Positions 1 to 10,795 are shown, counted from the first letter of the stretch. The stretch is 64,000 nt of DNA from Nemertoderma westbladi (GCA_032718475.1 JAUCBJ010000384.1:62001-126000); one strand, 5' to 3'. A program made the numbers and translations. The notes: a model not told the origin generated them from the sequence alone.

Positions 1-228
1 ACATTGAGACCACAGGATAGAGTTGGATTGAGTTCGGTCCTGTTTACCCGGGATGGACCCAGTGGAGAACTGCCTACGGCTATATCTGCTAATAAGGCGG
101 CTGTTATCGCTGACAGGGCGGAATCTGTTGTAGACGTGATGAATGAGACATCAACGGATTCTCAATTACAGTCACCACTGGCAAACAATCTCTATGCAGT
201 GCTGTCTGATAGTGGGGCAACTGAGTAA
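1..228 (+). CDS. C-terminal end of a LINE-A first ORF (partial)
   Basis: An open frame enters from the left edge and ends with a TAA at 226-228, closing on the residues YAVLSDSGATE. It is followed after 115 bases by an ORF with a LINE endonuclease, in the same orientation. That spacing is what two-ORF non-LTR retrotransposons show, so the piece is inferred to be the tail of ORF1. The visible 75 residues hold no zinc knuckle or RRM-like motif and are polar and Ser/Asp-rich. It could also be unrelated sequence. No Met start is visible, since the frame is already open at the edge. Confidence 0.4.
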   Translation, partial: TLRPQDRVGLSSVLFTRDGPSGELPTAISANKAAVIADRAESVVDVMNETSTDSQLQSPLANNLYAVLSDSGATE

Positions 229-343
229 CAGAACAGGTTTCGAGTTGCAGTATTTATTTCAGTGTTTTATATTCCTTTTATATAGTTTTTATTTTTTATG
301 ATTTATATATAATTTTTTATAGTTATCTCACCTGAATACTGAT

Positions 344-1195
344 ATGGCCACTCTAACGAAACTGAATGTAGTATCTTATAATTGTAAGAATGTGCGTGGA
401 CCAGTTGATCTGCGGGATGTCAGAAATCTTCTGTCATCTGATACTTGTGACATTCTTATTTTGCAAGAGACATGGTTACCAAAACAGGAGCACGGTTTTT
501 TAAACGAAATTCATCCTGGATTTTGTGGGAGGGGTGTTGCACCAGTAGACTTGTCTGCAGGGCCCCTAAGAGGCCGCCATTATGGCGGAGTTGCTATCTT
601 ATGGAACAAATGCTTAGCATCTGTACTGGAACCTGTCTTTGGTGCAGATGAGAATATAATCATTGGCTTAAATGTTAAACTAAAGAACAGTGAAGTACTA
701 CTCATAGTAAATATTTATATGCCATTTCAGTGTCAGGAAAATGAAAATGAATACTCTGAGTTTCTAGGTACATTGCAATGTATTTTAGAGACTCAGACGT
801 TCAATCACATTTCGATTATGGGTGATTTTAATTCCCACACTGGAACTTCATTTTATACAGAGCTTTATGATTGGTCAGTTTTTAATAATCTCTCCCTTGC
901 CGACGTAATTACTCTACCGAGCGACTCTTACACCTTTGTAAGTGAAGCACATTCTAGTAAATCGTGGTTAGATAATGTGTTATGCTCAGAACAATTAATG
1001 ACTTATACTATAATATAAATATTAAAGTGCTTTTTCAATATTCTATTGAAGACCATATGCCGTCACTTACTGTATTTGATATTGTTACTGAATCTAATGT
1101 AATCCCGCCGGTGGTTAAGAATGTAAATAGTCATAGTAAATTAGACTGGAGCCACACTTCTCAGGACAACCTATATAAATATGCTGAGAAGGATG
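344..1195 (+). pseudogene. LINE-A endonuclease domain, frameshifted and truncated
   Basis: The ORF begins with ATG at 344 and reads as an apurinic-like (EEP family) endonuclease, the target-nicking domain at the N-terminus of many non-LTR retrotransposon pol proteins. Motifs in order: SYNCKNVRG near residue 11, the catalytic-Glu motif LQETWLP near residue 40, MGDFNSHTGT near residue 160, and SKSWLDNVLCSE near residue 205. The frame stops at 1016-1018. The continuation, with IEDHMPS (the position of the usual SDH motif) and a linker containing KLDWS, is in another frame from about 985 to 1195, so one frameshift separates them. No RT follows, because homology ends at 1195. The fragment at 46281-47883 belongs to a related family with the same motif order. 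Known: these domains nick target DNA for target-primed reverse transcription. This copy is dead. Confidence 0.75.
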
Positions 1196-1202
1196 GGGTG
1201 AT

Positions 1203-1296
1203 AATTATGTTGTAATTATTTCGTTTTTAAAATCAGGGTCCCGAGGAAGTGTATTTTGTATGTTTGCCTACGTAGGCACAAAAAATCGATTACACT
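1203..1296 (+). repeat. 94-bp dispersed repeat, copy 1
   Basis: These 94 bases match 10702-10795 in the same orientation with about seven substitutions and no gaps. The repeat begins within ten bases of the point where LINE-A homology breaks off. At its other occurrence it directly precedes a chimeric ORF. It probably is the edge of an unrecognised mobile element, but no terminal repeats or target duplication are evident. Confidence 0.7.
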
Positions 1297-2042
1297 CCCC
1301 CCATCGCAAATTTGGAAAAAATTGGTCATAAAGAAAGATTTTGAGCCAAGATTTTGAAAAATATATTTTTGATGTTCTAAAAAAAGATAACTGCACAGCA
1401 TGATTTTCTGGTGTCTGCAAAAATGTTGACCAAAAATATACGCGGTTTCTGTTTGAAGTTAATTAAATACACCGCACAATAATTAATTAAATCTCTTTTC
1501 CCAGAGGTAATTCATAAATTGTAATTATAAAATTAAATTTCTTTCACACAAATGCGACAAATCTTGTTATTGCCTTGTTCCACGTAGGGAACTATATAGT
1601 AGTAAACGATTTTATATATATAAAAGGTATGGTCCTAAATAATATGACTCGGCCTAGAGTTCAATGGTGTCGGCCTAGAGTTCATATGACGTGATCGGGT
1701 TCTGACTCATTATCGAGTTTGTTTGATACAGAATGAGTTCAGAAGGTCAAGTTGGGGTTGATCTTTACTCCCATCATCAGGATTATCGAGTTTGTTTTCG
1801 AGATAGATTGGAGCCATGGGTCTTTATTATCAATAATGAGTTTGTTTTCCTTCGACAAGAGTTCATCTCTATAGTTTATCGAGAAAGAATCGTATCGATC
1901 ATTTGCTAATCGTGCTTCGAGGGGTCCTGTAGCTTCCCCCTTGGCTTTCTTCCCTCCTCGCTCCGAGCATCACATAAACCCAAAACCCTCCTGAGGAAAG
2001 GAATGGGCCCTGTAACCTCGGTACGGCTCAGGACGCATGCCT
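1297..2042. other. Non-coding stretch with short direct repeats
   Basis: No coding homology was recognised. The motif GAGTTTGTTT occurs three times between about 1715 and 1850, mostly preceded by ATTATC or similar. TCGGCCTAGAGTTCA occurs twice near 1650-1685. These look like decayed tandem copies of an unknown repeat. Confidence 0.5.
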
Positions 2043-2657
2043 CTATCCCTCCTCCATATCGTCTGGTTCGAGAAGATCGGCCCACTCCAGATTGGTGGTA
2101 TCCATTTTACATCGGATACTTTCTAGCAGGAACTGCCGATCCCGGTTTTGCCTCCCGGTGTCCATGGGAATCACGGCCCCACGATGGGGAATATAGTTCA
2201 TTTCCCAATCTGTCGCCATCCTGCGATTAACCAAACCCAGGGTTGTCCGGGTATGTATTAGAGTAGCCACGTTTGTACGGCTATCAGCCCGACTTCAGGG
2301 TGTGTGGCCTTGCGCATAAGTGCTTTGTAGGTGAATATTCGTTGGCGATATTGGCGATACTGGTCAGGGGTATCGTATCGTCTCATCGTGAAGTTGCAAG
2401 GGTTGGTGGGGAAGGTGAATACGCTGTGTCGGATATCGTAACGCTCGTTTGTTCCCGCTTTCTCCACTCTCCATTTGAGTTTCGAGTGGAGATTCGCGAG
2501 ATACTCAAATTCCTCGTACCACCGTATCTGTTCCATTATTGGAAGGTCGGCCCAACACTCTTGGTTCTTTGAGGCCATAACCTTGGAGTGGTGACCGCGC
2601 AGAGCGCAACTTTCACACTGAGTGAGCATATCAAGGCAGCAGGCAGTGTTGTGTCCC
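2043..2657 (-). pseudogene. Unidentified Cys/His ORF, downstream part, split by LINE insertion
   Basis: Two overlapping minus-strand frames form one protein-like unit after a single frameshift near 2262-2268. The first (2629 to 2258) starts at the LINE insertion point and reads CESCALRGHH then a polar helical-looking segment ending in EVGLIAVQT. The second (2268 to 2043) continues with a basic and acidic segment ending DDMEEG and a stop. The upstream part lies on the other side of the LINE at 6438-6583. Joined at the target duplication, the frame is continuous and carries two spaced Cys-x2-Cys/His clusters, resembling zinc knuckles. I do not recognise the family. It could be a gag-like remnant or a host gene fragment. 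Confidence 0.5.
2601..2657 (+). repeat. 57-bp target-site duplication, left copy
   Basis: Positions 2601-2657 are repeated at 6381-6437 with one mismatch (A/T at 2625/6405). They bracket the complete LINE-B element exactly, at its 5' end and just after its TAG-repeat tail. A duplication this long fits the variable, sometimes long target duplications known for RTE-type LINEs. Confidence 0.93.
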
Positions 2658-5600
2658 AGGTCAGGTCAAGTATTCTAGGTCATTGATCAAGAAAACTTGC
2701 CACCTCCATGCAGCATAAAGGAGGTGCCACCTGTAGCTGCATAGACCCTCTTACTAGGGCAAATATGGTCCTGTAACTAGGACCCCCTTCGTTCTGGGAT
2801 AAGGACGCCCTTGGTCCTGGATTAAGGACCCATATACTTGGCTGCAGGGGTATATGGCCTGACCAGGCAGATGGTGATCTACCAATGGCTGGTCGGGAGT
2901 AGAGTGTTCTCATGTCCACTCTGAGAGCACTTCACTGCGACCTGCACCTGGCAGCAAGGGTACAGGGCATGACCCAGCAGATGAGCTGCAACAGCCAATG
3001 GTGGGTCATGTGCGCCAGAGTAGATATGGGTGATGGGCCTCATATCTGACTCCATTGCGACACCCACCCTGTGGAATGGCAAACCAGGGTGTGGTATTTG
3101 CCCCGAGAGCTGACTCGGCAAAAAAGCACCCCCAAGCCCCACTTTGGATTACATTAGCAATGCGGAGGTCCGGCCACTAGAGGCCAGTGGAATTACCGGA
3201 CACAATCGGCCTCACAGGCCTCAGTTAACTCCTGACCGGCTGCCTGTCTCACCCCCTACTGGAGAGAGAGCAGCCAACAATTCTTTGAGTCCCTTTTCTG
3301 ATGACCTTTCTGGCCCAAACCCTGAATCACCAGGGAGGCCAGATTGCGATGGGGAGAGGGATTCTGGAGTTGGAGGCTACTCTCATGTTCCACCCCGACC
3401 AACAAAGCCATTGGCCAACTAGCCTCAGTGAACACCCTAACACTCGGGTCCCCAATGCGACAAGGTGAGCTGACTGCCTTGGCAGATAAGCTTTCTCTTA
3501 GCGCAGTGGGTGTTCAAGAGCACCGAATGCAGACTGGACAGACTGATGAGGTTCTGATTAAGGACATGGGGGGCGGTTGGCGACTCGCCCTCGCGTCAGT
3601 AGATGATAGTGGCAATGGTGGAATTGGTCTATTGATGAATCCAACTGCACATGCAGCATTGGACAAAATAGACTTCTCATGTTCTGGAAGACTGGCTAAG
3701 AAGTTTCCTAAGGTGGTTCTGATTGTGTGCTACTCTCCAACTAGTGTTGCCCCTGTAGAGGAGGTGGAAAATTTCTACCACAATCTACAAGCAGCTACTG
3801 ATGGAGTGGATCAGCATGCATTCTTAACATTCCTGGGAGACTTTAATGCAAGTCTGCATCAATCACCTACATCGCCCTGGGTCTATAGCAATAGTGTTAA
3901 CCGAAATTCTGTCTCTCTTCAGGATTTTATCTTTGGAAATGGACTGTTTTCGGCTGGAACCCAGTTCAAGAAGCGAACTGGAAAGCTATGGACTCATAGT
4001 GGACCCAGTGGTCACAAGTCCCAGATAGACCATATTCTGTTTCGTAGGAAATACAGGAGCTCTATACAAGACTGTAATGCATTTACACTTCGACCCTTCT
4101 CCAGTAATCACCGCCTTATTGTGGCCAAGGGAAGACTTAGTCTGCGTGCTAGCAGAACAACGAAATCTGCCTTGCCGCGGCATGACTGGTCCTCTCTGTT
4201 GCAACAGCCAAGTGTGAGATCCAGCTTCACACTACAGCTGAGCAACAGGTATGAGGCTCTTGCCTCTGAGGCTCTTGCCTCTGAGGCGGCAGATCACTGT
4301 GAGGGCTATACTGCCTTTACAGAAGCAGTTAAGTTAGCAGCTGCAGAAACAGTTCCTGTATACCCTCGAAACAGGAAAAGGGCCCCCTGGACTGACAACA
4401 AAATTCAGAAGTGCCGAAATGACCTTCATAAGGCGCAGAAAGAGTCCCGACTCAAACAGACTACAGCGGCCAAGAATGCAGTTAAGGCTGCATCTAGGTC
4501 CCTGAACAGGCAGTACTCTGCTAATCTACAGGAGCTAATAAACCAACAGGTTGATGCCATCAATGATGCTGACGACAGCAGGCAATCATCACAGGCATGG
4601 AAATCGATCAATCTGCTTACTGGGCGGAAAAGCCAACCAACCACCAAGGTTAAGGCTGAATCACCAGCCGATCGCCTCAATGGTTGGAAAGCCCACTTTG
4701 AAAAGCTCCTCAATAATGACAGGGTATTGCCTGATAACTTTATAGAAGTAAAAGTGTCTGAGTCTGTACTCCCAGATATTCCCATTGGCGATATCTCCTT
4801 TGCAGAAGTGAAGGCTGCTGCAAAGAGCATTAAGACCAATCGTGCCAGTGGAGTAGATGGTGTTCCCCCTGAGGTCTTTAAAATACCTGAGTGTTTAAAG
4901 CTCATCTATCCCATCATAGTAGACATGTACCGAACAACAAGAGTCCCACAAGAAATGAAAACAAATAAGTTGGTGCCAGTTCCCAAGAAGGGCAACCTAA
5001 CACTCTATGGTTCTTTTCGGGGAATCTCATTGATCTCGATTGCTGCAAAGCTATACAATAGGATTCTATTAAATCGCATCAGGGATCCCATTGAGAGACT
5101 GCTCCGTGGAAATCAGAATGGGTTCCGTAAAGGTCGTGGGACCATGGAGCCCATTTTGGCACTTAGAAGGATAATTGAAGAATTATCAAAAAAGAAAGAC
5201 AGGCATCTGGCTGTTATCTTTGTTGACTTCTTCAAGGCCTTTGATTCAGTCTCTCGCTCACGTATGTTCAGCATACTTTCATTATATGGGATTCCTGATG
5301 AAATTATTGCAGCAATCAGATCAGTATACGATGGTTCGACAACATTTGTGTCTACTGTTGACGGTGACACAGAACCATTTGAAGTGTTATGGGGCGTCCT
5401 CCAAGGAGACACACTTGCACCATTCTTGTTCATTATTGTGGTTGACTATGTTCTACGCATGTCCTTAGATCATTATAATGATGATGGGGTGATGATAACT
5501 CCACCTACTGGCTCCAGAAGTCGAGGAAATCCTGCCAAGTACCTAACTGATCTAGACTTTGCTGATGACTTAGGAGTACTCTCAGTATCATTAGAGGGAG

Positions 5601-6380
5601 CCCAACGGCTCCTCAGCTCATTAGAACATGCTGCTTCTAGTGTTGGTCTTTTTATTAACTCCAGAAAGACCAAAATTCTGACAGTTAACTTTGAAAGTCC
5701 TCAGCAATTCTCTGATCGGATGAGCATAAGCTCAAAGGATGGTATGCTTGAGCATGTGGACGACTTCTGTTACCTGGGATCATGGATTCGGAAGTCAGGT
5801 GAGGACCTTCGAATACGTAAGGGAAAGGCATGGGCAGCCTTGAATAGGCTTTCCAGGATTTGGAAGTCACCGAGAATTAATCGGAAACTTAAGGTCCGAT
5901 TATTTAGAGCAGCAGTAGTTCCAGTACTCCTCTACGGGAGTCCATGCTGGGCTCTAACTGCTGAGGACACCAAATCTCTGGATGGCACATTCACAAGAAT
6001 GCTACGCCGGGTTCATTGTGTCAAGTACAATGCACACATCTCCAACCAGACATTATATAACATTGGAGGTGTCTCATTGGTTCCCCCAAGCTTGACACTA
6101 TAACAAAATCGCCTCCGCTTTGCAGGACATTGCTTTCGCCGTGAGGACCAGCCAGTGCATAATCTTGTACTTTGGCAGCCTCATGGAGTGAATAAGCATG
6201 GTGGACAGCCCATGACTTTCTTGAGACGCATCTTAAAGGACACTGGCCTTAAAGATGCGGATGATCTAGCAAATGTCATGGGTGATAGGGAGTTGTGGCG
6301 GTGCAAATTTGTTGACAAGCCGGCACAGCATTCTTAAAAATGCAGCTGCAATGCAGCATGCCGATCCTAGTAGTAGTAGT
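2658..6380 (+). mobile_element. LINE-B copy 1, full-length RTE-like non-LTR retrotransposon
   Basis: The element runs from the left target duplication to a short TAG-repeat tail. It has a ~485-bp 5' UTR, one long endonuclease-RT reading frame, and an extremely short 3' UTR (about 40 bases after the stop). A single ORF, short 3' UTR, trinucleotide tail and long variable target duplication suggest the RTE clade, an assignment from architecture only. The same family occurs at 9297-9355, 11044-12350, 12351-16112, 17549-18885 and 53457-54961. The 5' end aligns with that of the copy ending at 16112, which supports full length. Confidence 0.9.
3144..6337 (+). pseudogene. LINE-B endonuclease-reverse transcriptase ORF (copy 1), broken
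   Basis: The coding unit has an N-terminal Pro-rich segment, an EEP endonuclease (VQEHRMQ, LGDFNAS, SQIDHILF and SNH at the usual SDH site) and a reverse transcriptase with ASGVDGVPPEV, FRGISLISIAAKLYN, the catalytic FVDFFKAFDSV and LDFADD. A C-terminal region follows with RLRFAGHCFR, usual in RTE-like proteins. Against the copy at 12351-16112, four lesions are visible. The start ATG is TTG at 3144. A 19-base deletion near 3418 shifts frame, so the long open stretch runs from 3344. A 30-base deletion removes ten endonuclease residues near 3672. A GAA-to-TAA nonsense codon lies at 6101-6103, after which the frame stays open to the TAA at 6335-6337. Sequence is otherwise close to the other copies, so the loss is recent. 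Known role: nicks target DNA and copies element RNA onto it. Confidence 0.92.
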
Positions 6381-6437
6381 AGAGCGCAACTTTCACACTG
6401 AGTGTGCATATCAAGGCAGCAGGCAGTGTTGTGTCCC
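6381..6437 (+). repeat. 57-bp target-site duplication, right copy
   Basis: This is the partner of 2601-2657, with one mismatch. It follows directly on the TAG-repeat tail of the LINE. Confidence 0.93.
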
Positions 6438-6583
6438 CGGATTTTGCACCACGAACAGAAAGGAACCATGCCCAACTTCACCCATGTACACACGCCAGGG
6501 ATTCTTTGTTGGTACCTCGAAATGTTCCAAATCCCAATATTGGAATAGTTGTTTTTTTCAGGATGGGCATCAGGACTATCTCG
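6438..6583 (-). pseudogene. Unidentified Cys/His ORF, upstream part
   Basis: The minus-strand frame opens after a TGA at 6584-6586 and reads to the LINE insertion. It contains a Cys-x2-Cys-x4-His-x3-Cys cluster (CSWCKIRGHNTAC) followed by the HTQCESCAL segment that lies in the duplicated target. Continuing at 2600 after removing LINE and duplication gives one frame of about 175 residues before the next break. No Met is clearly the start. The family is unknown. It lies just beyond the end of the BEL/Pao protease remnant on the same strand, so it may belong to another retroelement. Confidence 0.45.
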
Positions 6584-6658
6584 TCATAACACGGGCATTT
6601 GCTGCGTGTTCATCTTCTTTTGGACCTTCCTGTATGATGTTATTGTAATAGTTTGATG

Positions 6659-7390
6659 TCACAGGTATGTATTGTGGTTCAACGGGCCTACCACGAACCA
6701 TCCAAGGGGTGTTACCTCTGCATGGGGAAGATGTTCCTGATCAACTTTGGATTCTCCCCATACTCCATCGAGCACTGTATGTAAAAGTGGGAAGTTGATA
6801 CCAATAAGTATTGAAACCTTATCAATTTCCATGCTGTCATCTGGTATCTTGATGTCTCAAAGACGGTGGATCCTCTCGAGAAGCCATTCTGATGGTCAAT
6901 TGTAGTCGATTTTTAGGTTTTCAAACACAATGATGTTCTGTAAGATGTATGGTTCGACATCTTTTGTATCAATCAAAGGTTGTACCCCACATGTTGTTCG
7001 ATGGGTGTTGAATGTTTTCTTATCGGCCATGGTGTTGATACAGATAGTAGCCTCGTTCTGGGTTAAACCCAGTCGGTTGGCTAAACATCTGTCTATAAAG
7101 GTGCCTGTTGAACCATTGTCAAGGAACGCATAAGTTGTTACGATTGCGTTTGTGATGCAGTTTTTGACTTGTATAGGAATGATCTTTAGGAATACCGCTG
7201 CTCCTGTTGTAGAGGCCCTCTGCAAAGAGGCTCCCATCGCCATAATCTCGTCGTCGTTAGTTGGAGGCGTTGTGTGGAGTGTTGCATCCTCATAATAATT
7301 TACTTTGAACGACGAGGTAGTTGTTTTCGGAGGTGGTGGAAGAGGTTTAGTGGTATTCTTTTTATCCTTACTCTCTGGATGAAGTTTCAA
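6659..7390 (-). pseudogene. BEL/Pao aspartic protease remnant
   Basis: The minus-strand frame from 7390 to 6896 contains the retroviral-type protease motif FLDNGSTGTFID (near residue 85 of this ORF) after a Pro-rich linker. After in-frame stops, the sequence down to 6659 still reads KVSILIG and then GWFVVGP, which match the end of the DUF1758-type BEL/Pao protease region (compare QILIGQ and GWYFTGP in the intact element at 25511-32110). RT and integrase are missing: homology stops at 6659. It follows the gag remnant in the same orientation. Role in intact elements: cleaves the polyprotein. Confidence 0.8.
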
Positions 7391-7463
7391 CCATGCTTCA
7401 TACGGTGTTGGAGGTCCACTCGCTACTTTTTATATTAGTTTGTTAACCATCGGAATTTATCGT

Positions 7464-9116
7464 TTATGTCAGCTGGTTCTGGATGTAAATCCGGGCTATG
7501 TGCTTCCCGGCACATGCCCTCTTAGTTGTTCTAGAACACCAATATTTCTCCAAGGATTTACAGTGTTTCCGGAAGTGTCCGAGACCTTGACAGACTAAAC
7601 AGAACCATAGACGGAAGCATATGTCATACTTCTCTTTATGTGAGGACACTGATTCACATGATGTTTTCCGCTGCATACATAACATTGTTAGACTAGTCCG
7701 TTTGGATAGATCCTTATAGTTTCGGCGGACCATGTTGTTGCAAACGCGTCAATATGTGGATTAGGTGTCCAGAAGTCATCATCACTTGAGTAGATGTCTT
7801 CTTTATCGTCTTGTCATCAATATGTTCACTCTCGCAAACATTATCTTCTCCTTCCTGGGACTGGATGGCTAGACTGTGAACCGTCGGGATGGTTTTAGGT
7901 TTTGTAGTAGATTTTTGGTTTAATTTCTCCGCTTTTCCTTTCTGCAACGCGATAATGGTCTTTGTCTGCGCCATAGATGGACGACGGACGTATTCCAGTA
8001 TAGGATTCTCCCATTTGGATGGATAAAATTCCTTAGCCGCAAGGTTGCCGTATAGAGGACTCTTAACTCTGTCGGCGTATTTCGCCATCCAGTCTGCTAA
8101 CTCGTACATGTTGGGTTTGGTCCCATGTCGTATCCAGTATTTTTGCGCCTCGTTCACCCATTTTTGTCGAGCTGAAAAGTCCAAATTCATAACAATTCTA
8201 CTCATGTTGTTAGTGCTGTTTAGTGCATGCGGACACTTCAAAGTTTGGTGTATTTCCAGGCTTTGTCTGATATCGTCCGAATATTCTTCGACGTCTGAGT
8301 CTGTTGCAATCGGGAATCTGCATTTGGTGACATTATGTATCACAGATTTCATTACAGCTGATGGGGTACCAAAGTTCTTTTCCAACACGTCCCACGCACT
8401 TTGATATCCGTCGTCCACTCCTTCATAATGTTTGACCTTCTGTAATGCTTTCCTAGTTATGTAGGTTAACAGATGTCGCATTTTTGTTGTTATGGGGACG
8501 TTTTTGCTATCCACTTGCACGATAAAATGCACTTTAAACGAGATGGATTCTGCTGGGTTTCCACTGAATTTCATTGGTTCCAGTCTTGGTCCTTCTAGGG
8601 ATGTCGCTAAGATATCACCCATTTGGAGTTGATAGTCGCGTCTGGCTCTGCGGTTCTTGCATCCTGTTTGTTTATCCAAGGATGTTGAGGACGAATCGCT
8701 AGAGTCCGAATCGGAGGACGATGAGGAATCACTCGGTTCTGGTGATGGATCCGGGTGCCGCTTCTGACGTTGTTTTGGGGGCGGCTTCTTTGGTTTGTCT
8801 TCTTTTCCCCATTTTTTCTTGGGGATTTTGTCCTTCCGTTTCCTCGGGGGTTTATCATTGTCATCATCATGCTTTGGGCCGAAAAAAACCCCAAACAATA
8901 AAATAATTTTGTAGAGCGCTCTCGCGGAGAGCGCAACAAGTTTATTACTGCAATGGATTTCTCGTGCTCCTTGGCACGATAAGCTCCTAAAACGGCTTTG
9001 AATCTCAAAAAAGTTCCAGGTAGTGCTCTACTTTCGCTTAGTGTTTTGGTTTTCCGGCTAACGTAAAATATTTCCACTTGAACACGGTCCTTCAATGACT
9101 TGTTATTTACTGACAT
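7464..9116 (-). pseudogene. BEL/Pao gag remnant (DUF1759-like plus zinc knuckle)
   Basis: A frame opening at ATG 9116 (MSVNNKSLKD) switches near 8900-8930 to the long frame 8898-7714. After a second shift near 7720 it continues to 7464. The middle is a Lys/Pro- and then Ser/Asp-rich segment, followed by a gag domain of the DUF1759 kind (MKFSGNPAESISFKVHF, then SAWDVLEKNFGTP). The C-terminal part has a Cys-x2-Cys-x4-His-x4-Cys zinc knuckle (CLVCQGLGHFRKHC). Known function is capsid assembly and RNA packaging. It is only distantly related to the BEL/Pao element at 21-41 kb. Two frameshifts make this copy inactive. Confidence 0.8.
8916..8934. repeat. Perfect 8-bp hairpin with 3-base loop
   Basis: GCGCTCTC at 8916-8923 and GAGAGCGC at 8927-8934 pair around GCG. 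The hairpin lies inside the decayed gag start region, close to the frameshift that separates the two gag frames. Confidence 0.6.
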
Positions 9117-9284
9117 CCACAACTTTTCAATATAGTACAAAAACACAGTGATTTTCTATTCTTCCCAAATAATACTGTATATTTCTTCCTTCTAAATAAA
9201 TGAAATAGCTTACTGTAACACTGTAGAAAACCCTCTGGGATGAGGAAAAAGATAGAAACCGGATGAGGGGTGCTTTGGGTCCGT
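9117..9284. other. Leader side of the decayed BEL/Pao fragment, nothing recognised
   Basis: This AT-rich sequence lies upstream of the gag remnant, where an untranslated leader or LTR edge would be. I could not identify an LTR boundary, primer-binding site or second LTR copy. Confidence 0.4.
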
Positions 9285-9367
9285 TAGGATCCAAAGCACC
9301 GGCACAGCATTCTTAAAAATGCAGCTGCAATGCAGCATGTCGATCCTAGTAGTAGTAGGATCCAAAG
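9285..9367 (+). mobile_element. 59-bp 5'-truncated LINE-B tail with target duplication
   Basis: Positions 9297-9355 match only the last ~59 bases of LINE-B, from the CAGCATTCTTAAAAATG stop-codon region to the TAG repeats. TAGGATCCAAAG at 9285-9296 is repeated at 9356-9367, a 10-12 bp target duplication (TAG may be shared with the tail). This is a dead-on-arrival insertion by reverse transcription that stopped very early. Confidence 0.85.
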
Positions 9368-9403
9368 TATAGCTTCTAATCATCCAAAAATGCAGAGAAA
9401 AAT

Positions 9404-9452
9404 ATACCGTATACCGTATACCGTATACCGTATACCGTATACCGTATACCGT
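9404..9452 (+). repeat. Heptanucleotide microsatellite (ATACCGT)7
   Basis: There are seven perfect tandem copies of ATACCGT. Period 7 keeps all frames open, so apparent ORFs across it are artefacts. Confidence 0.97.
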
Positions 9453-9900
9453 ATATTTAGCCGTTTTGTTTTGATAAAAATACGCCGGAAAAAATATACA
9501 AATAAATGGCAAAGAAAATCTGATAATGATGAATAAAATTTCACGCTGTAGAAAAGTCTATAATAAATTGTGAAAAAAGTCGTAATAAACTTGGTGCAGC
9601 TTCACGTTATTGGAACTTGGCGATAGTGCAGAACACCATATTACCGGATTACCAAACAGGGGTGGTACTGATTAGACTTAAATGGTTAGCTGCAATTTGC
9701 TCTCAGACTATACATACAGTTTTATTTGTGCGAACCTCAAATAAACATATAGCCTGCTGACAGTGCACCAGCACTACCGTGAGTGGGAGAGCCGAGCCAA
9801 TGGAGACGCTGCCACTTTGCCGACAAGAACTGAATAAGTTGATCCTGGGACAAACGAAACAGCTAGTAGGCAAGAGTAAGCACACAAGCGTTCCGGGCTA
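9453..9900. other. Nothing recognised
   Basis: Mixed-composition sequence. No coding motif, repeat or RNA gene was recognised on either strand. Confidence 0.5.
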
Positions 9901-10156
9901 GTTTAGCCAGTAAACTCAGACCAACAGCGGAATAGTCTTACGTTCCTGGCGATCGCAAAGCCTTTCGCAGGCCCGATCAAGCAACAAAGAGGGCCCCAAC
10001 TTGGAACAGAGCTGACATGTAGGCTAAACAGTTTAACCAGTAAACTCAAACCAACGGCGGAATCGTCTTACGTTCCTGGCGATCGCAAAGTCTTGCAGGC
10101 CCGACCCAGTAACAAAGACGGCCCCAACTCGGAACAGAGCTGACTTCTAGGCTAAA
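9901..10156 (+). repeat. Tandem duplication, ~130-bp unit, two copies
   Basis: The unit at 9901-10030 recurs at 10031-10156 with about 10% differences and a few short gaps. Both contain CTTACGTTCCTGGCGATCGC. Function is unknown. It may be a piece of an LTR or UTR. Confidence 0.85.
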
Positions 10157-10701
10157 CTTTTGCTGTACTGAGGAGCAGGGCTCACTGCAGGCAGCTGGGG
10201 TTGAAGACTCTCGTTTTTTTTGTCCCGATGCGGCCCTATTTATAACCCGATGTGGGGTCAATATGGAGTTGACCCCTAATTATCACCAGCACGCACAGGG
10301 GGACTTTCTGGGCAGAGACTTTGCGTTCAAACCATGTTAAATTATGATTACTCATTATAATAGACTAATTAATATTGGTACCTGACTAGTCAGTCACTCC
10401 CTACTGTTATTGGGTGGGGGCGGTAGGTTGTGTACTGGGGGGCTGGTGTAAGGGAAGGGATGTATTGGATAACAATGGACCCTGGATGGTACCCTGGATG
10501 GAGTGTATTGGGCATACAAGGCAGGGCTTGGCACGCCCGCCACGACTAGGGAGGTCTGGGTTGGGACAATGAGTCATATGAGTCATAATATGGGATATTG
10601 GGTAATATTCTGAGACGAATATTTTGATGAATATTTCTGGAATGAATTTTGCGTCGAATATTTCTGAGATGAATATTATGACTGGATAAGGAAGGGGGAA
10701 T
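10157..10701. other. Nothing recognised
   Basis: Non-coding. It contains G-rich runs near 10415-10450 and repeated GAATATT words near 10610-10675. No gene features were seen. Confidence 0.5.
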
Positions 10702-10795
10702 AATTATGTTGAAATTATTTCGTTTTTAAAATCAGGGTCCCGAGGAAATGTATTTTGTATGTTTGCCTACGGAGGCGCGAAAAATCGTTTACAAT
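10702..10795 (+). repeat. 94-bp dispersed repeat, copy 2
   Basis: Partner of 1203-1296, about 92-93% identical and in the same orientation. It abuts the 3' end of the chimeric minus-strand ORF at 10789-11403. Confidence 0.7.

Noticed and set aside
4426-4905. 159-residue minus-strand ORF, also seen at 13825-14304 and 11827-12240
   Set aside because: Antisense of the LINE-B linker. It recurs only because the LINE recurs.
9210-9536. ORFs across the ATACCGT repeat
   Set aside because: The heptamer repeat keeps frames open. Flanking residues have no homology.
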